NCBI GenBank assembly: GCA_003141095.1 | Contig: PLKM01000031.1 | Coordinates: forward strand, 1 to 64,000 | Direction: 5' to 3' | Source of the DNA: Acidimicrobiaceae bacterium | GTDB taxonomy: Bacteria; Actinomycetota; Acidimicrobiia; Acidimicrobiales; RAAP-2 | Length of the DNA stretch: 64,000 nt | Part shown: in pieces, positions 51,872 through 60,828 of the stretch | Numbering within the stretch: the first letter of the stretch is position 1 | Layout: each line of letters begins with the position of its first letter | Notes under the pieces: generated by a model | What the model saw: the letters and a program-made list of their open reading frames with translations, nothing else | What the model was told of the DNA's origin: nothing | Database searches by the model: none | Made by a program: the position numbers and the translations under genes

Positions 51872-52521
51872 GCCTGAGCCGCTCCGGGTTGCCATCCGTT
51901 CGCGGGGTCGTAGTGTCGAAGGATCTTCGCCGGTACTCCACCGAGCACCACGTGATCGGGAAACGTACCCCTGACGACTGCTCCCGCGGCGACGACAGTG
52001 TTTCGACCCAGCACCGTGCCGGGCAGTATCACCACGTTGGCGCCGAGCCAACTACCCGATCCGATCCGCACCGCCGCTTCTTGAGGGTCCTGCCAGCCCA
52101 CCGGTGCGTCGGGGTCTTCGTAGGAGTGGTTCTGGTCGGTGATGTACACGTAGGGACCCGTTTGAATCTCGTCGCCGAGCTCGATTGACCAGTGACCGAT
52201 GATGTGGGACCCCCGGCCAATGATGCACTTGCGACCAATCGTCACGGTCGGGCACGCCAGCATCTCCTGATCGCCGCTCATCCCCGCGGCGAGACAGACG
52301 TTGGGTCCGACGAGTGTCTCGTCGCCAATGGAGAGATAGCGCTCGTTGTAGACAACACCCTGGGGCGCCATAAGGGCCGCGCGGTCCCCAAAGTAGTGGA
52401 ACCTCTTCGCGTAGGGATCGTTCGGGCCGACCGTGGCAACTTCGTTTATGTAGCGGCGCGTTCGTCGAATCCAGGCACCCAACAACTGACGGCAACGAAT
52501 GCGCAGACTCACTCGAGTCAC
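51868..52521 (-). CDS. Hexapeptide-repeat acyltransferase
   Basis: About 217 residues with a left-handed beta-helix of hexapeptide repeats from about residue 60. It includes IGDETLVGPNVCLAAG, IGRKCIIGRGSHIIG, IQTGPYVYITDQNHSYED (with the catalytic-type His), then GSGSWLGANVVILPGTVLG and GVPAKI at the end. It resembles O-acetyltransferases of the maltose/virginiamycin type; the acceptor is unknown. I start at GTG 52521 (GAAGG upstream); the TTG at 52542 is less likely. It may modify a molecule exported by the coupled MFS protein. Confidence 0.85.
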   Translation of the reverse strand: MTRVSLRIRCRQLLGAWIRRTRRYINEVATVGPNDPYAKRFHYFGDRAALMAPQGVVYNERYLSIGDETLVGPNVCLAAGMSGDQEMLACPTVTIGRKCIIGRGSHIIGHWSIELGDEIQTGPYVYITDQNHSYEDPDAPVGWQDPQEAAVRIGSGSWLGANVVILPGTVLGRNTVVAAGAVVRGTFPDHVVLGGVPAKILRHYDPANGWQPGAAQA

Positions 52522-52730
52522 GCTACCTTCAACTGATCGCAAGACATCAACCGCGATACGTCGGCGTCGGTAACTCCACGCCCTCGGGACCAGCGAACGA
52601 CATCCGAGACACCGCGCATCACTTCTCTCGTAGAGCGCCGCGCCGCTTCAACTTCAAGGGCCGCCAACTACCCGTCTCTGCAAACTCCGTCCGTCGCCTC
52701 ACGGCGCCCGGCCAGCTCGCCAGAGCTCCC

Positions 52731-53792
52731 CTAGTCGAGCGAGATTGGTGTGTCGATGTCAATATTGGTTTCGTCGAGCGCGCCGACCACATCGGGCGCG
52801 AGCGCGTTCGCCAAGTGTTCGCGGACGCGACCGTCAATCTCGGCCATGGTCTGAGGGTTCTCGCGCAAGAAGTTCTTCACGTTCTCGCGACCCTGGCCCA
52901 TCTGCTCGCCCTCGTAGGTGAACCACGCGCCGGCCTTCTTCACGAAGCCCAACTCGACGGCGACGTCAAGCACCGAACCTTCGCGACTGATGCCCTGGCC
53001 GTACATGATGTCGAACTCCGCCTGCTTGAACGGAGCGGCGCACTTGTTCTTGACGACCTTCACACGGGTGCGGTTCCCGACGACCTCGGTGCCGTCCTTG
53101 ATCGACTCGATGCGTCGGATGTCGAGGCGGATCGACGCGTAGAACTTCAGGGCTCGCCCACCGGGCGTCACCTCGGGCGACCCGTACATGACGCCGATCT
53201 TCTCGCGCAGCTGGTTGATGAATATCGCGACGGTGTTGGACTTCGAAAGTCCGCCCGTCAACTTGCGAAGGGCCTGGCTCATCAGACGCGCCTGGAGACC
53301 AACGTGACTGTCGCCCATGTCGCCCTCGATCTCCGCGCGTGGCGTGAGAGCGGCCACCGAGTCGATGACAATGACGTCCAGCGCGCCGGAGCGGATCAAC
53401 ATGTCGCAGATTTCGAGCGCCTGCTCACCGGTATCGGGTTGGCTGATAAGCAGGTCGTCCACGTTGACGCCGATGGCGCGGGCGTACACCGGGTCCATGG
53501 CGTGCTCGGCATCGATATAGGCACAGACACCACCGTTACGCTGCGCTTCAGCGACCACGTGCATGGCGAGCGTCGACTTGCCCGATGACTCGGGACCGTA
53601 CAGCTCGACGATGCGGCCTCGTGGAAGACCACCGATTCCTAGAGCCATGTCGAGGGCGAGCGCACCGGTGGGAATTGATTCGATATTCATGTGCATGTTC
53701 TCACCCATACGCATGATCGATCCCTTACCGAACTGCTTCTCGATCTGCCCGAGGGCAGCTTCGAGGGCCTTTGCGCGATCGTCGGTTGCCAT
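52731..53792 (-). CDS. recA: Recombinase RecA
   Basis: 353-residue ATPase forming filaments on single-stranded DNA for homologous recombination and LexA cleavage. Walker [10 protein letters not shown] (about 65-73), Walker [13 protein letters not shown], catalytic Glu segment [21 protein letters not shown]2-type [18 protein letters not shown] are complete. The ATG at 53792 has AAGGAG at ideal spacing and is preferred over the start at 53867. An SOS box lies 84 bp upstream. The usual recX neighbour is absent from the 209 bp downstream. Confidence 0.97.
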   Translation of the reverse strand: MATDDRAKALEAALGQIEKQFGKGSIMRMGENMHMNIESIPTGALALDMALGIGGLPRGRIVELYGPESSGKSTLAMHVVAEAQRNGGVCAYIDAEHAMDPVYARAIGVNVDDLLISQPDTGEQALEICDMLIRSGALDVIVIDSVAALTPRAEIEGDMGDSHVGLQARLMSQALRKLTGGLSKSNTVAIFINQLREKIGVMYGSPEVTPGGRALKFYASIRLDIRRIESIKDGTEVVGNRTRVKVVKNKCAAPFKQAEFDIMYGQGISREGSVLDVAVELGFVKKAGAWFTYEGEQMGQGRENVKNFLRENPQTMAEIDGRVREHLANALAPDVVGALDETNIDIDTPISLD

Positions 53793-53869
53793 TGCATTCT
53801 CCTTGTTCTTTGTCATCGAGGGCACGTTATGTGTCTCCTGTGACATCGGTCGGTCTCCACCTGGCACTT

Positions 53870-53875
53870 AGGTTA
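53870..53875 (-). promoter_or_regulatory. -10 hexamer TAACCT of recA
   Basis: On the minus strand TAACCT directly follows the SOS box, giving an mRNA leader of about 70 nt before the recA ATG. Repressor on the box would block polymerase. Confidence 0.5.
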
Positions 53876-53893
53876 TACGAACAACTGTTCGTA
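53876..53893. promoter_or_regulatory. SOS (LexA) box upstream of recA
   Basis: TACGAACAACTGTTCGTA contains the GAAC-N4-GTTC core of LexA boxes in Actinobacteria and Firmicutes and is symmetric over 8 bp on each side of a 2-bp centre. It predicts DNA-damage induction of recA. Confidence 0.85.
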
Positions 53894-53970
53894 ATGTGGA
53901 GTTTCTGGCCTTCTTCCAATAATTAGTCCCAAATAGGTAAAATTGTGGGACTGTCGCGGAGAACTTGGCG

Positions 53971-55200
53971 TCAGTCCACCAGAGCCTGGTACACCAGCCG
54001 TTGTAGTTCCCGGCGAATCGGATAGGTACTGCTCGGAAGCAACTGCGTGAAGAAGCCAACGGTCAGGTCCTCGACGGGGTCGACCCAGAAGGCCGTCGAC
54101 GCCGCGCCACCCCACGCGAAACTCCCTTCAGAGGTGAGACTCTTGTTCGCTACGCGGTTCGTCACGACCGAGAAGCCGAGCCCGAAGCCAATTCCGGCGA
54201 AGTCCGTCTCGGCGAACAAGCCAGTCGCGAACGCCTCGAGGTCAAGATTTCCCGGCAGGTGATTCTGCGTCATCAGTTCGAGCGTGCGGCTCGACACCAA
54301 ACGAACACCATCCAGCTCTCCTGCGCCGAGCAACATCTTCATGAATCGGTTGTAGTCGTGCGCGGTGGAGAGGAGACCTCCTCCGCCGCTGAGCAGTTGC
54401 GGTGGGTGCATCGCACTCTCCGCCCAGGCTTCGTTCGCAACGGCACTGCCTTTATGTGGCATGTACAGCATGGAGAGACGATCACGATCCCCTTCGCCAC
54501 ACTGCCAGTCGGTCTCGTTCATTCCCAACGGGGCGAGGATCCGTTCGCGAAAGAACACGTCGAGGGACTGTCCGCTCCAAATCTCGACGAGTCGACCGAG
54601 TACATCGGTGGCCACCGAGTAGTTCCAGGCGCTTCCGGGCTGAAAGACCAATGGGCTCGTGCACGCGTCGTGGACCAGCTGCTCCAGGTCAGCGCCCTTC
54701 GCGTATCCCCATTCGTAACCCTTGGCTCGATAGATCGCGTCCACCGGGTGCGTGTTCTGAAAGCCGTAGGTCAGTCCGCTCGTGTGCGACAACAGGTGGT
54801 GGATTCGAACCGGTTCGGCGGCGGGCACCGTCGTTGGGGCCGCCGGAGGACCCGAAAGGTACACGCGCGGGTTTTGCAGTTCTTCAATCCACTTTCCGGC
54901 GTCATCAGTCAGATCGAAGAGTCCCTCCTCGTAGAGCATCATCACGGCGATCGACGTAATCGGCTTGGTCATTGAATACATGCGCCAGATGGTGTCGTCG
55001 GTTACTTCGAGCCCCTTCTCGCGGTTGCGATGTCCCGCCTTGCCGGTCCAGACCAGTTCTCCGCCTCGCGATACCGTCGCGAGCCACCCCGCCAAACGCC
55101 GATCCGCGATGTAAGCGTCGAAGTGGGTCTGGATTCTCTCCAGGCGCGTGGGATCAAGGCCCATCTCCCACGCATCAACTCGAATTTCTAGCGACGACAT
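53971..55200 (-). CDS. Serine hydrolase, beta-lactamase/class C-like esterase family
   Basis: 409-residue penicillin-binding-protein-fold hydrolase. YSMTKPITS gives the S-x-x-K nucleophile motif, WNYSVATDVLGRLVE the Tyr (Y-S-V in place of Y-x-N), and SFAWGGAASTAFWVDP the third motif near the C-terminus (W-G-G in place of K-T-G), as in EstB-type esterases. No signal peptide, so cytoplasmic. It may hydrolyse esters rather than beta-lactams. GGAGG precedes the ATG at 55200. It sits between cinA and recA, which are usually adjacent. Confidence 0.9.
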   Translation of the reverse strand: MSSLEIRVDAWEMGLDPTRLERIQTHFDAYIADRRLAGWLATVSRGGELVWTGKAGHRNREKGLEVTDDTIWRMYSMTKPITSIAVMMLYEEGLFDLTDDAGKWIEELQNPRVYLSGPPAAPTTVPAAEPVRIHHLLSHTSGLTYGFQNTHPVDAIYRAKGYEWGYAKGADLEQLVHDACTSPLVFQPGSAWNYSVATDVLGRLVEIWSGQSLDVFFRERILAPLGMNETDWQCGEGDRDRLSMLYMPHKGSAVANEAWAESAMHPPQLLSGGGGLLSTAHDYNRFMKMLLGAGELDGVRLVSSRTLELMTQNHLPGNLDLEAFATGLFAETDFAGIGFGLGFSVVTNRVANKSLTSEGSFAWGGAASTAFWVDPVEDLTVGFFTQLLPSSTYPIRRELQRLVYQALVD

Positions 55201-55248
55201 ATCCACCTCCGGTTGCCCTGAGTCGAGACTACGTGAGAAGCGAGCGGG

Positions 55249-56508
55249 CTAACTCAGTCTGTCGAGGGCCCGACGAAGAGCGTCGAGGGCGCTGATGGCG
55301 CTATAGCTTCTAATCCTCGGGCGGTCTCCCGGCAGGCGCAGGGCCACCTCTTCAACGTCATCACCAATGGCGATCCCCACGAAGACCGTGCCGGCGGGCT
55401 GGCCATCTTGTTCTTCGGGCCCCGCGACGCCGGTCACACTGAGTCCGATGTCCGAACCCAGCACCCGACGAACGCCCACGGCCATGGCTCTGGCGGCGTC
55501 GCCACTCACCACCGGCCCGCGCGGTACGCCCAGGAGATCGAACTTCACCTCGGAGGCGTAGCTGACGACGCCGCCGCGGAACCACCTCGAGGCGCCCGCG
55601 ATGTTGACGAGGCGACTGGCGATCAGCCCGCCGGTCACTGACTCCGCCACCCCTAAGGTCAGGCCCCGCTGGAGAAGTCGCGTGGCAATGGCGTCCTCCA
55701 TCGACTCGTCATCGACGCCGAAGATGATGTCGCCGAGTCGGTCGTTGACGAGGAGGCGCACCTGACGCTCCTCGTTCTCGAGCAACGTCCGGGCGTGCTG
55801 GGCGTCGTCGCCGCGCGCGGTCACTCGAACCTTGATCCCCTCGATCCCCGAGGCGAGAAAGGCGATCGTGACGCGGCCGTCGTCGCTCAGCGCTTCAAAA
55901 CGCTCACCTATCGCCTCGGCGAGGGCTGATTCGCTCGCTCCCCACGTGCGCAGCACCCGACTCGTGATCACCGAGGTCCGCCCGCCAGCGCGCTCGCGAG
56001 CCAAGAGGTCGGGCAAGATAGCGCGCTCGAACATGTCAGCCATCTCATAAGGCACGCCCGGCACCGCGTAGACCACTTTTTGGCCCACCGGGCAGATCAG
56101 TCCCGGCGCGGTGCCTCTGGTCTGGGCGATGATCGACGCCCCTCGAGGAACGTCGGCTTGGAGCAAGTTGTTGTCGGGCATCGTACGGCCACGACTGCCG
56201 AACATTTTGCGGATCGCGTCCACGATCTCTTCGCGGCGTTCGAGCGGAACGTTCATCACCTCGGCGAGCGCCGCGCGCGTGATGTCGTCCTGGGTGGGGC
56301 CCAACCCTCCGCACACAATGACGGCGTCGCTGCGGGCGAGGGCCGTTCGAAAAGCCAGCACAATTCGCTCGTGATTGTCACCCACGTGCTGGTGAAAGTG
56401 CGAGGCGATTCCATTCGCGGCCAACTGCTCGCCCAGCCACTGCGAGTTGGTGTCGGGGATCTGCCCGAGCAACAACTCTGTACCGACCGCAACTATTTCA
56501 ACTCGCAC
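55249..56508 (-). CDS. cinA: CinA-like protein (nicotinamide-nucleotide amidase)
   Basis: 419 residues: an N-terminal MoCF-type domain (VAVGTELLLGQIPDTNS; GGLGPTQDDITRAALAE), linker, and C-terminal CinA/PncC domain (GVAESVTGGLIASRLVNIAG; SVTGVAGP with the G-x-A-G-P loop). It would deamidate NMN and may hydrolyse ADP-ribose for NAD recycling. In many bacteria it precedes recA and may be DNA-damage linked. The GTG at 56508 overlaps pgsA by 11 bp. Confidence 0.93.
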   Translation of the reverse strand: MRVEIVAVGTELLLGQIPDTNSQWLGEQLAANGIASHFHQHVGDNHERIVLAFRTALARSDAVIVCGGLGPTQDDITRAALAEVMNVPLERREEIVDAIRKMFGSRGRTMPDNNLLQADVPRGASIIAQTRGTAPGLICPVGQKVVYAVPGVPYEMADMFERAILPDLLARERAGGRTSVITSRVLRTWGASESALAEAIGERFEALSDDGRVTIAFLASGIEGIKVRVTARGDDAQHARTLLENEERQVRLLVNDRLGDIIFGVDDESMEDAIATRLLQRGLTLGVAESVTGGLIASRLVNIAGASRWFRGGVVSYASEVKFDLLGVPRGPVVSGDAARAMAVGVRRVLGSDIGLSVTGVAGPEEQDGQPAGTVFVGIAIGDDVEEVALRLPGDRPRIRSYSAISALDALRRALDRLS

Positions 56509-57073
56509 TCGCCAAGACCTTCTTGCCGTCAACGTAGTAGCGCCATCCGGTGTAGATCGTCATGACCGCCGCCACCCAGATTGTGGTGACGCCGATCCAC
56601 TGGTGATGCGCGGTGAGCGGCAGCACGCAGAAGGCGATGGCCCAGTCCTGGACGAAGGTCTTCCACTTGGCGATCCGGCTCGCGGGAATTGATACACCCT
56701 TCTTGGCCGCCTTCGAGCGGTACACGCTCATCCAGATCTCGCGCAGCGTGATGATGACCGCCGGAACGATGAAACTCTTCAGGCCGTGGGGCTGCGAGAT
56801 AATGAGCGCGTAAAGTCCCCCGAGCACGATGACCTTGTCGGCGAGAGGATCGAGAAACGCTCCCGACGTGGTGGTGCCGTGACGACGGGCCACGATGCCG
56901 TCGAAGTAGTCCGACGCCGCCGCGACAAAACCAACCAGTGAGGTCCACCACGAAATGCGGTCGACCACGATCATGTAGATGAAGAGCGGTGAGACGAGCA
57001 GGCGGAACGCCGTCATCAGATTCGCCGGCGTGAGCAGCGCGGACTCGCCGTAGGTGCGCTCATCGGTTCTCAT
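56498..57073 (-). CDS. pgsA: CDP-diacylglycerol--glycerol-3-phosphate 3-phosphatidyltransferase
   Basis: 191-residue membrane enzyme starting phosphatidylglycerol synthesis. The CDP-alcohol phosphotransferase motif D-x2-D-G-x2-A-R-x8-G-x3-D-x3-D is present: SDYFDGIVARRHG followed by TTSGAFLDPLADK (about 55-80). Five to six hydrophobic segments surround it. Its ATG overlaps the rimO stop by 4 bp and its end overlaps cinA, giving a tight rimO-pgsA-cinA operon. Confidence 0.93.
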   Translation of the reverse strand: MRTDERTYGESALLTPANLMTAFRLLVSPLFIYMIVVDRISWWTSLVGFVAAASDYFDGIVARRHGTTTSGAFLDPLADKVIVLGGLYALIISQPHGLKSFIVPAVIITLREIWMSVYRSKAAKKGVSIPASRIAKWKTFVQDWAIAFCVLPLTAHHQWIGVTTIWVAAVMTIYTGWRYYVDGKKVLASAS

Positions 57074-58386
57074 ACCCGCACCCCCTCCAAGTCCGTTCCG
57101 TGGCTCGCCACGATGTCACATTCAACCATCGAGCCCACGCTAAGTGACGAATCAACCATGACGATGCCATCAATTTCTGGGCACTCTCGGACACTACGTC
57201 CAACTCCGGGCGAGTCGATCAGTAGCCGCTGGCGGGTGCCCACGAGCGCGTCACGGCGCCGGGCGGTGATGGAGTCCTGCAGCTCACTGACCTCACGAAG
57301 GCGCTCGAGCGCCAGTTCGTGCGGCACCTGACCCTCGAGGTCGTTGGCGTAGGTTCCTTCCTCGCGAGAAAAGGTGAAGAATCCAGCCCAGTCTAGTTGC
57401 GCCTCTTCGACGAACTCCAGGAGTTCGCGCTGGTCGTCCTCGCTCTCGCCCGGGTACCCCAGGATGAACGATGAGCGGAACGTTGCGTCGGGATCGGCCG
57501 CGCGGATTGCTTCGATTCGCTCGAGGAACCTGCTCGAGTCACCCCAGCGACGCATGGCGCGAAGCATCGAGCGCGAGGCGTGCTGCAACGAGAGGTCGAA
57601 ATAGGGGACGCCGGTCTCGAGGATCGTCTCGATGAGACCACTCGTGAGACCCGAGGGGTAGAGGTACAAGAGACGGACTCGCTCGATCTCGCGGCTCAGT
57701 GTCCTCGTAAGGTCGATCAGCGGTTGCGTCCCTCCCTCGTCGAGCACCTCGACGGCTTCGCCCCTGCCCGCGCGTCGGCGGTCGTGACCCCAACTCGCGA
57801 GGTCTTGGGCGATGAGCACCAACTCCTTGACGCCGCCTTCAACGAGCGCACGAGCTTCGCTCAGAATCTCATCGGTCGAGCGCGATCGTTGGTCGCCGCG
57901 AAAGGACGGGATCGCGCAGAACCCGCAGCGACGATCGCAGCCCTCGGCAATCTTGACGTACGCCCACGGCGTGCTGGTCTTCGGCCGCGGCAAGTTCAAG
58001 AGGTCGAACGAAGGAGTCGGTCGCTTGCGCAACGTCACCGGCGTCGAGGGCGTCGAGAGGGAGTCGGTCAGACTCTCACCAAAGCCTGCGACGAGGTCGA
58101 CCTCGGGTAGCGCCGCGGAGAGCTCGTCGCCGTAACGCTCGGCCATGCATCCGGTGACGACGAGTCGCGCGCCGCGGTGCTTGCGATCAGCGAGTTCCAG
58201 CACCGTTTCAATTGATTCTTCGCGCGCCGCTTCAATGAACGCGCACGTATTGGCAACGACTAAATCTGCCTCTTCGGCGCAGGTCGCGAGGTCGTAGCCC
58301 TGGGACTCCAAGAGTCCCGCCAATTTGTCAGAGTCCACGTGGTTCTTGGGGCATCCCAGTGTCTCGATCCAGTACCGCAAGAACAT
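57070..58386 (-). CDS. rimO: Ribosomal protein S12 methylthiotransferase RimO
   Basis: 438-residue radical SAM enzyme adding a methylthio group to Asp of ribosomal protein S12. N-terminal UPF0004 domain (ETLGCPKNHVDSDKLAGLLE; NTCAFI; VTGCMAERY, three cluster Cys), radical SAM motif GCDRRCGFCAIPSFRG (C-x3-C-x2-C) and a C-terminal TRAM domain. LGCPKN-x-V-D-S distinguishes RimO from MiaB. The ATG at 58386 follows AAAGAGGAG. First gene of rimO-pgsA-cinA, directly after tRNA-Ser. Confidence 0.95.
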   Translation of the reverse strand: MFLRYWIETLGCPKNHVDSDKLAGLLESQGYDLATCAEEADLVVANTCAFIEAAREESIETVLELADRKHRGARLVVTGCMAERYGDELSAALPEVDLVAGFGESLTDSLSTPSTPVTLRKRPTPSFDLLNLPRPKTSTPWAYVKIAEGCDRRCGFCAIPSFRGDQRSRSTDEILSEARALVEGGVKELVLIAQDLASWGHDRRRAGRGEAVEVLDEGGTQPLIDLTRTLSREIERVRLLYLYPSGLTSGLIETILETGVPYFDLSLQHASRSMLRAMRRWGDSSRFLERIEAIRAADPDATFRSSFILGYPGESEDDQRELLEFVEEAQLDWAGFFTFSREEGTYANDLEGQVPHELALERLREVSELQDSITARRRDALVGTRQRLLIDSPGVGRSVRECPEIDGIVMVDSSLSVGSMVECDIVASHGTDLEGVRV

Positions 58387-58400
58387 CTCCTCTTTACATG

Positions 58401-58525
<125 letters not shown>

Positions 58526-58892
58526 CGGCAGATTTATCTTAGTAAATAGGAGTTGGTGGGGGTAATTCTTTTATTTTCCCGAAAAGGACACCCTTGCGCG
58601 ACGCTCACGCGATGTCTGTGGCGCCGCTCGGGGAAGTACTGCGGATTGCGTGGTGCGACGAGTCCGGACCACCCGCGACCCATCGATCCACGAAGAGAGC
58701 AGACGTTCTCGACGTTTCGACGATTTCGCTCACTTTCGGGTGACGACGTTGAAAGACGCTCGCGTCGCGTTTGCTCATAACGCGTCTCATCAGATCGAGT
58801 CTCACGAAAATGGAGCACTGATCGAAACTGGCACACCCGCACAGCTGAGTGCCAACCCAGCGAGAGACGGGGAAGTTGGCTGAGCGAGTGCG
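58526..58892. other. Intergenic stretch, tRNA promoter region and otherwise empty
   Basis: 367 bases between tRNA-Ser and the Nudix gene. The AT-rich part next to the tRNA carries TAAGAT on the minus strand (58536-58541), 10 nt before the tRNA 5' end, a probable -10 element. The remainder shows no gene I can support. Confidence 0.5.
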
Positions 58893-59357
58893 CTAGGAGG
58901 CCTGCGCGTGCAGATCGGGCAACTGCAGCACGAGGTCGAAGAGTTCCTGGTCGCGGTCCCACGTCAAGAGCTCGCGCACTTGCTCTAGCGGCAACCACAC
59001 CAATTCGTCGACCTCTTCGTTGGGAGCGAACTCGCCCTCGTTCACCGACATGAGATAGTACGCAACGATCTTGGGCTTACCCTTGCGGTGCGTGTAGTTC
59101 GTCGTGCCGACGAACCTGACGACTCGACAGAACATGCCGGTCTCTTCGACGACCTCGCGCAGCGCCGCTTGTTCGAACGTCTCACCCGCGTCGAGTTTGC
59201 CCTTGGGGAACGTCCAATCACCGCGGGCCTCGCGGTAGATGCACGCGATTTCCACCCGACCGCCCAGAACAAAACGATGCACGATCCCGCCCGCCGCTCG
59301 AATGAGATCATTCGGTGCGTCCTTGGGAATAATCAGTTCACCGCTCAAGAGGTACAC
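58893..59357 (-). CDS. Nudix hydrolase
   Basis: 154-residue hydrolase of nucleoside diphosphates linked to another moiety. The complete Nudix box G-x5-E-x7-R-E-U-x-E-E-x-G-U is GKLDAGETFEQAALREVVEE plus TGM (about 52-74). GDWTFPKGKLDAGE resembles diadenosine-polyphosphate/MutT-like members. Substrate not decidable. The GTG start has TACGGT 7 nt upstream (leaderless). Confidence 0.93.
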   Translation of the reverse strand: MYLLSGELIIPKDAPNDLIRAAGGIVHRFVLGGRVEIACIYREARGDWTFPKGKLDAGETFEQAALREVVEETGMFCRVVRFVGTTNYTHRKGKPKIVAYYLMSVNEGEFAPNEEVDELVWLPLEQVRELLTWDRDQELFDLVLQLPDLHAQAS

Positions 59358-59364
59358 GTCGCTA

Positions 59365-59370
59365 ACCGTA
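59365..59370 (-). promoter_or_regulatory. -10 hexamer TACGGT, leaderless promoter
   Basis: On the minus strand TACGGT lies 7 nt before the Nudix GTG (59357). Confidence 0.55.
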
Positions 59371-59430
59371 GGGGGAAAGTCATGGCTCTAAATGTCATAT
59401 CACGAAGAGTTTGCCAAGAATTCACCTACG

Positions 59431-59436
59431 TAGAGT
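59431..59436 (+). promoter_or_regulatory. -10 hexamer TAGAGT, leaderless promoter
   Basis: TAGAGT is 7 nt before the ATG at 59444. An AAGG directly touches the ATG and is too close to act as a ribosome binding site. Confidence 0.55.
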
Positions 59437-59443
59437 AGTAAGG

Positions 59444-60211
59444 ATGTTTGCCACCGCTCTTCCACTTTTCTGGCGACTTGCCATCTTTCTTTTGGCGGGT
59501 GTCGGAGCGGGCATCGCCAACGGCATCGCCGGGGGCGGCACGTTCATAACGTTTCCCACCCTGCTCGCCACTGGCATTCAGGCTCTCCAGGCGAACGTCT
59601 CGACCTCGGTCGGCGTGCTGCCGAGCTATCTGGGCGGCATCAGGGGATTTCGCCATCAGATAGGCGGCCACGCCAAGCTCGTGCGTTCGCTGATTCCGTC
59701 GTGCCTCTTGGGCGCGTCGCTCGGCTGCGTTCTCTTGCTCACGGCATCGCCCGGAACTTTCCGGGCCGTCGTTCCCTGGCTGATCGGCGCCGGGACCCTG
59801 CTCTTTGCCCTCGCACCTCGGATCACGAAACGACTCGCCCATATCGATCACGCCCATCCCGGGCGGCGATGGACTCTCTACATCGGCGTCTTCATCGTCT
59901 CGATTTACGGGGGGTATTTTGGGGCGGGACTCGGAATTTTGCTGCTCGCGATCATGGCCATCACCCTGCCCTTCGAGATGCCAGAGCTTCAGGGGCTGCG
60001 CAACCTGCTGTCGCTCATTATCAACACTTGTGCCGCGATCATCTTCATATTCCGCGGTCATCTAGCCCTGGACGCGGTGTACATGTTGTTGATTGGCACG
60101 TTGATCGGCGGCTGGCTCGGGACGCTGCTCATCCAGCGTCTTTCACCAAAAGTGGTGCGAATACTCATCATTCTGATCGGAGCCGCCACCACCGTTCGCC
60201 TGGCCTGGTGA
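59444..60211 (+). CDS. TSUP (TauE/SafE) family membrane exporter
   Basis: 255-residue polytopic protein with about eight hydrophobic segments. Duplicated TauE/SafE features appear: AGVGAGIANGIAGGGTFITF (glycine-rich first helix and loop), QANVSTSVGVLPSYLGGIRG, GGYFGAGLGILLLAIMAI and LLIGTLIGGWLGTLL. Relatives export sulfite or sulfoacetate or other organic anions. No sulfur genes adjoin, so the substrate is open. Start chosen at 59444 because of the -10 placement; an in-frame ATG at 59411 exists. Confidence 0.88.
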   Translation: MFATALPLFWRLAIFLLAGVGAGIANGIAGGGTFITFPTLLATGIQALQANVSTSVGVLPSYLGGIRGFRHQIGGHAKLVRSLIPSCLLGASLGCVLLLTASPGTFRAVVPWLIGAGTLLFALAPRITKRLAHIDHAHPGRRWTLYIGVFIVSIYGGYFGAGLGILLLAIMAITLPFEMPELQGLRNLLSLIINTCAAIIFIFRGHLALDAVYMLLIGTLIGGWLGTLLIQRLSPKVVRILIILIGAATTVRLAW

Positions 60212-60238
60212 CCAGTGGCAGAATCTCGATAATTTCAC

Positions 60239-60244
60239 TAAGAT
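60239..60244 (+). promoter_or_regulatory. -10 hexamer TAAGAT, leaderless promoter
   Basis: TAAGAT is 7 nt before the ATG at 60252, in the 40-bp gap after the TauE/SafE gene. Confidence 0.55.
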
Positions 60245-60251
60245 TTATCGA

Positions 60252-60755
60252 ATGAAGAAATTATTCTCATTCCCCAACCCCGTGAACGATGCGTCGGCCC
60301 GCACGGTCGCTCTCGGCGTGGTCACGATGTCGGTGGTCGCCTTTTTCACCAATCAGGCGTGGATTCTCGTCCCCCTGACGTACGGTTTTCTCGCCCGCGT
60401 GGCGACGGGTCCCACTCTTTCCCCACTCGGCCAGTTCGCGGTTCGCGTCTCGGGTCCTCGTATTACGGCGTGGCAGCGCTTCGTGCCGGGCCCGCCCAAG
60501 CGTTTCGCCCAAGGCATCGGTGCGGTGCTCACCGTGGCGGCGACCAGCGTGTGGCTGCTCGACAGCTGGTCGGTGGCTCGCTGGATCTTGCTACCGCTGA
60601 TAGCTGCGGCGTCGCTCGAAGGGTTCCTCGGATACTGCCTGGGTTGCACCATCTTTGGCTGGCTCATACGCGCCGGACTCGTGCCCGAGTCAATCTGCGT
60701 CGAATGCGGGGATCTCTCCGCTCGCTACGCCGCGGCGGGCTACCCCCAAAGTTAA
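60252..60755 (+). CDS. DUF4395 domain membrane protein
   Basis: 167-residue protein of the DUF4395 family. NPVNDASARTVALGVVTMS near the start, two pairs of hydrophobic segments (about 23-48 and 93-132), GFLGYCLGCTIFGWLIRAGL with the C-x2-C at the end of TM4, and a further CVECG near the C-terminus. DUF4395 proteins often lie near rhodanese, thiosulfate or thioredoxin-like genes; here the TauE/SafE exporter is upstream, which suggests a sulfur or thiol-redox link. Biochemical role unknown. Confidence 0.88.
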   Translation: MKKLFSFPNPVNDASARTVALGVVTMSVVAFFTNQAWILVPLTYGFLARVATGPTLSPLGQFAVRVSGPRITAWQRFVPGPPKRFAQGIGAVLTVAATSVWLLDSWSVARWILLPLIAAASLEGFLGYCLGCTIFGWLIRAGLVPESICVECGDLSARYAAAGYPQS

Positions 60756-60816
60756 GAGTTATCTAACAGTTGTGTGAAGATTTTTCTTCACCTCGCCGCG
60801 AGGACCCACTCTTTCC

Positions 60817-60822
60817 TAGGCT
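60817..60822 (+). promoter_or_regulatory. -10 hexamer TAGGCT, leaderless promoter
   Basis: TAGGCT is 6 nt before the ATG at 60829 of the sedolisin gene. Confidence 0.55.
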
Positions 60823-60828
60823 GGAAGA

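Noticed and set aside
52619..52837. 72-codon minus-strand frame at the recA 3' end as a recX remnant
   Set aside because: Mostly overlaps recA in another frame and shows no RecX features.
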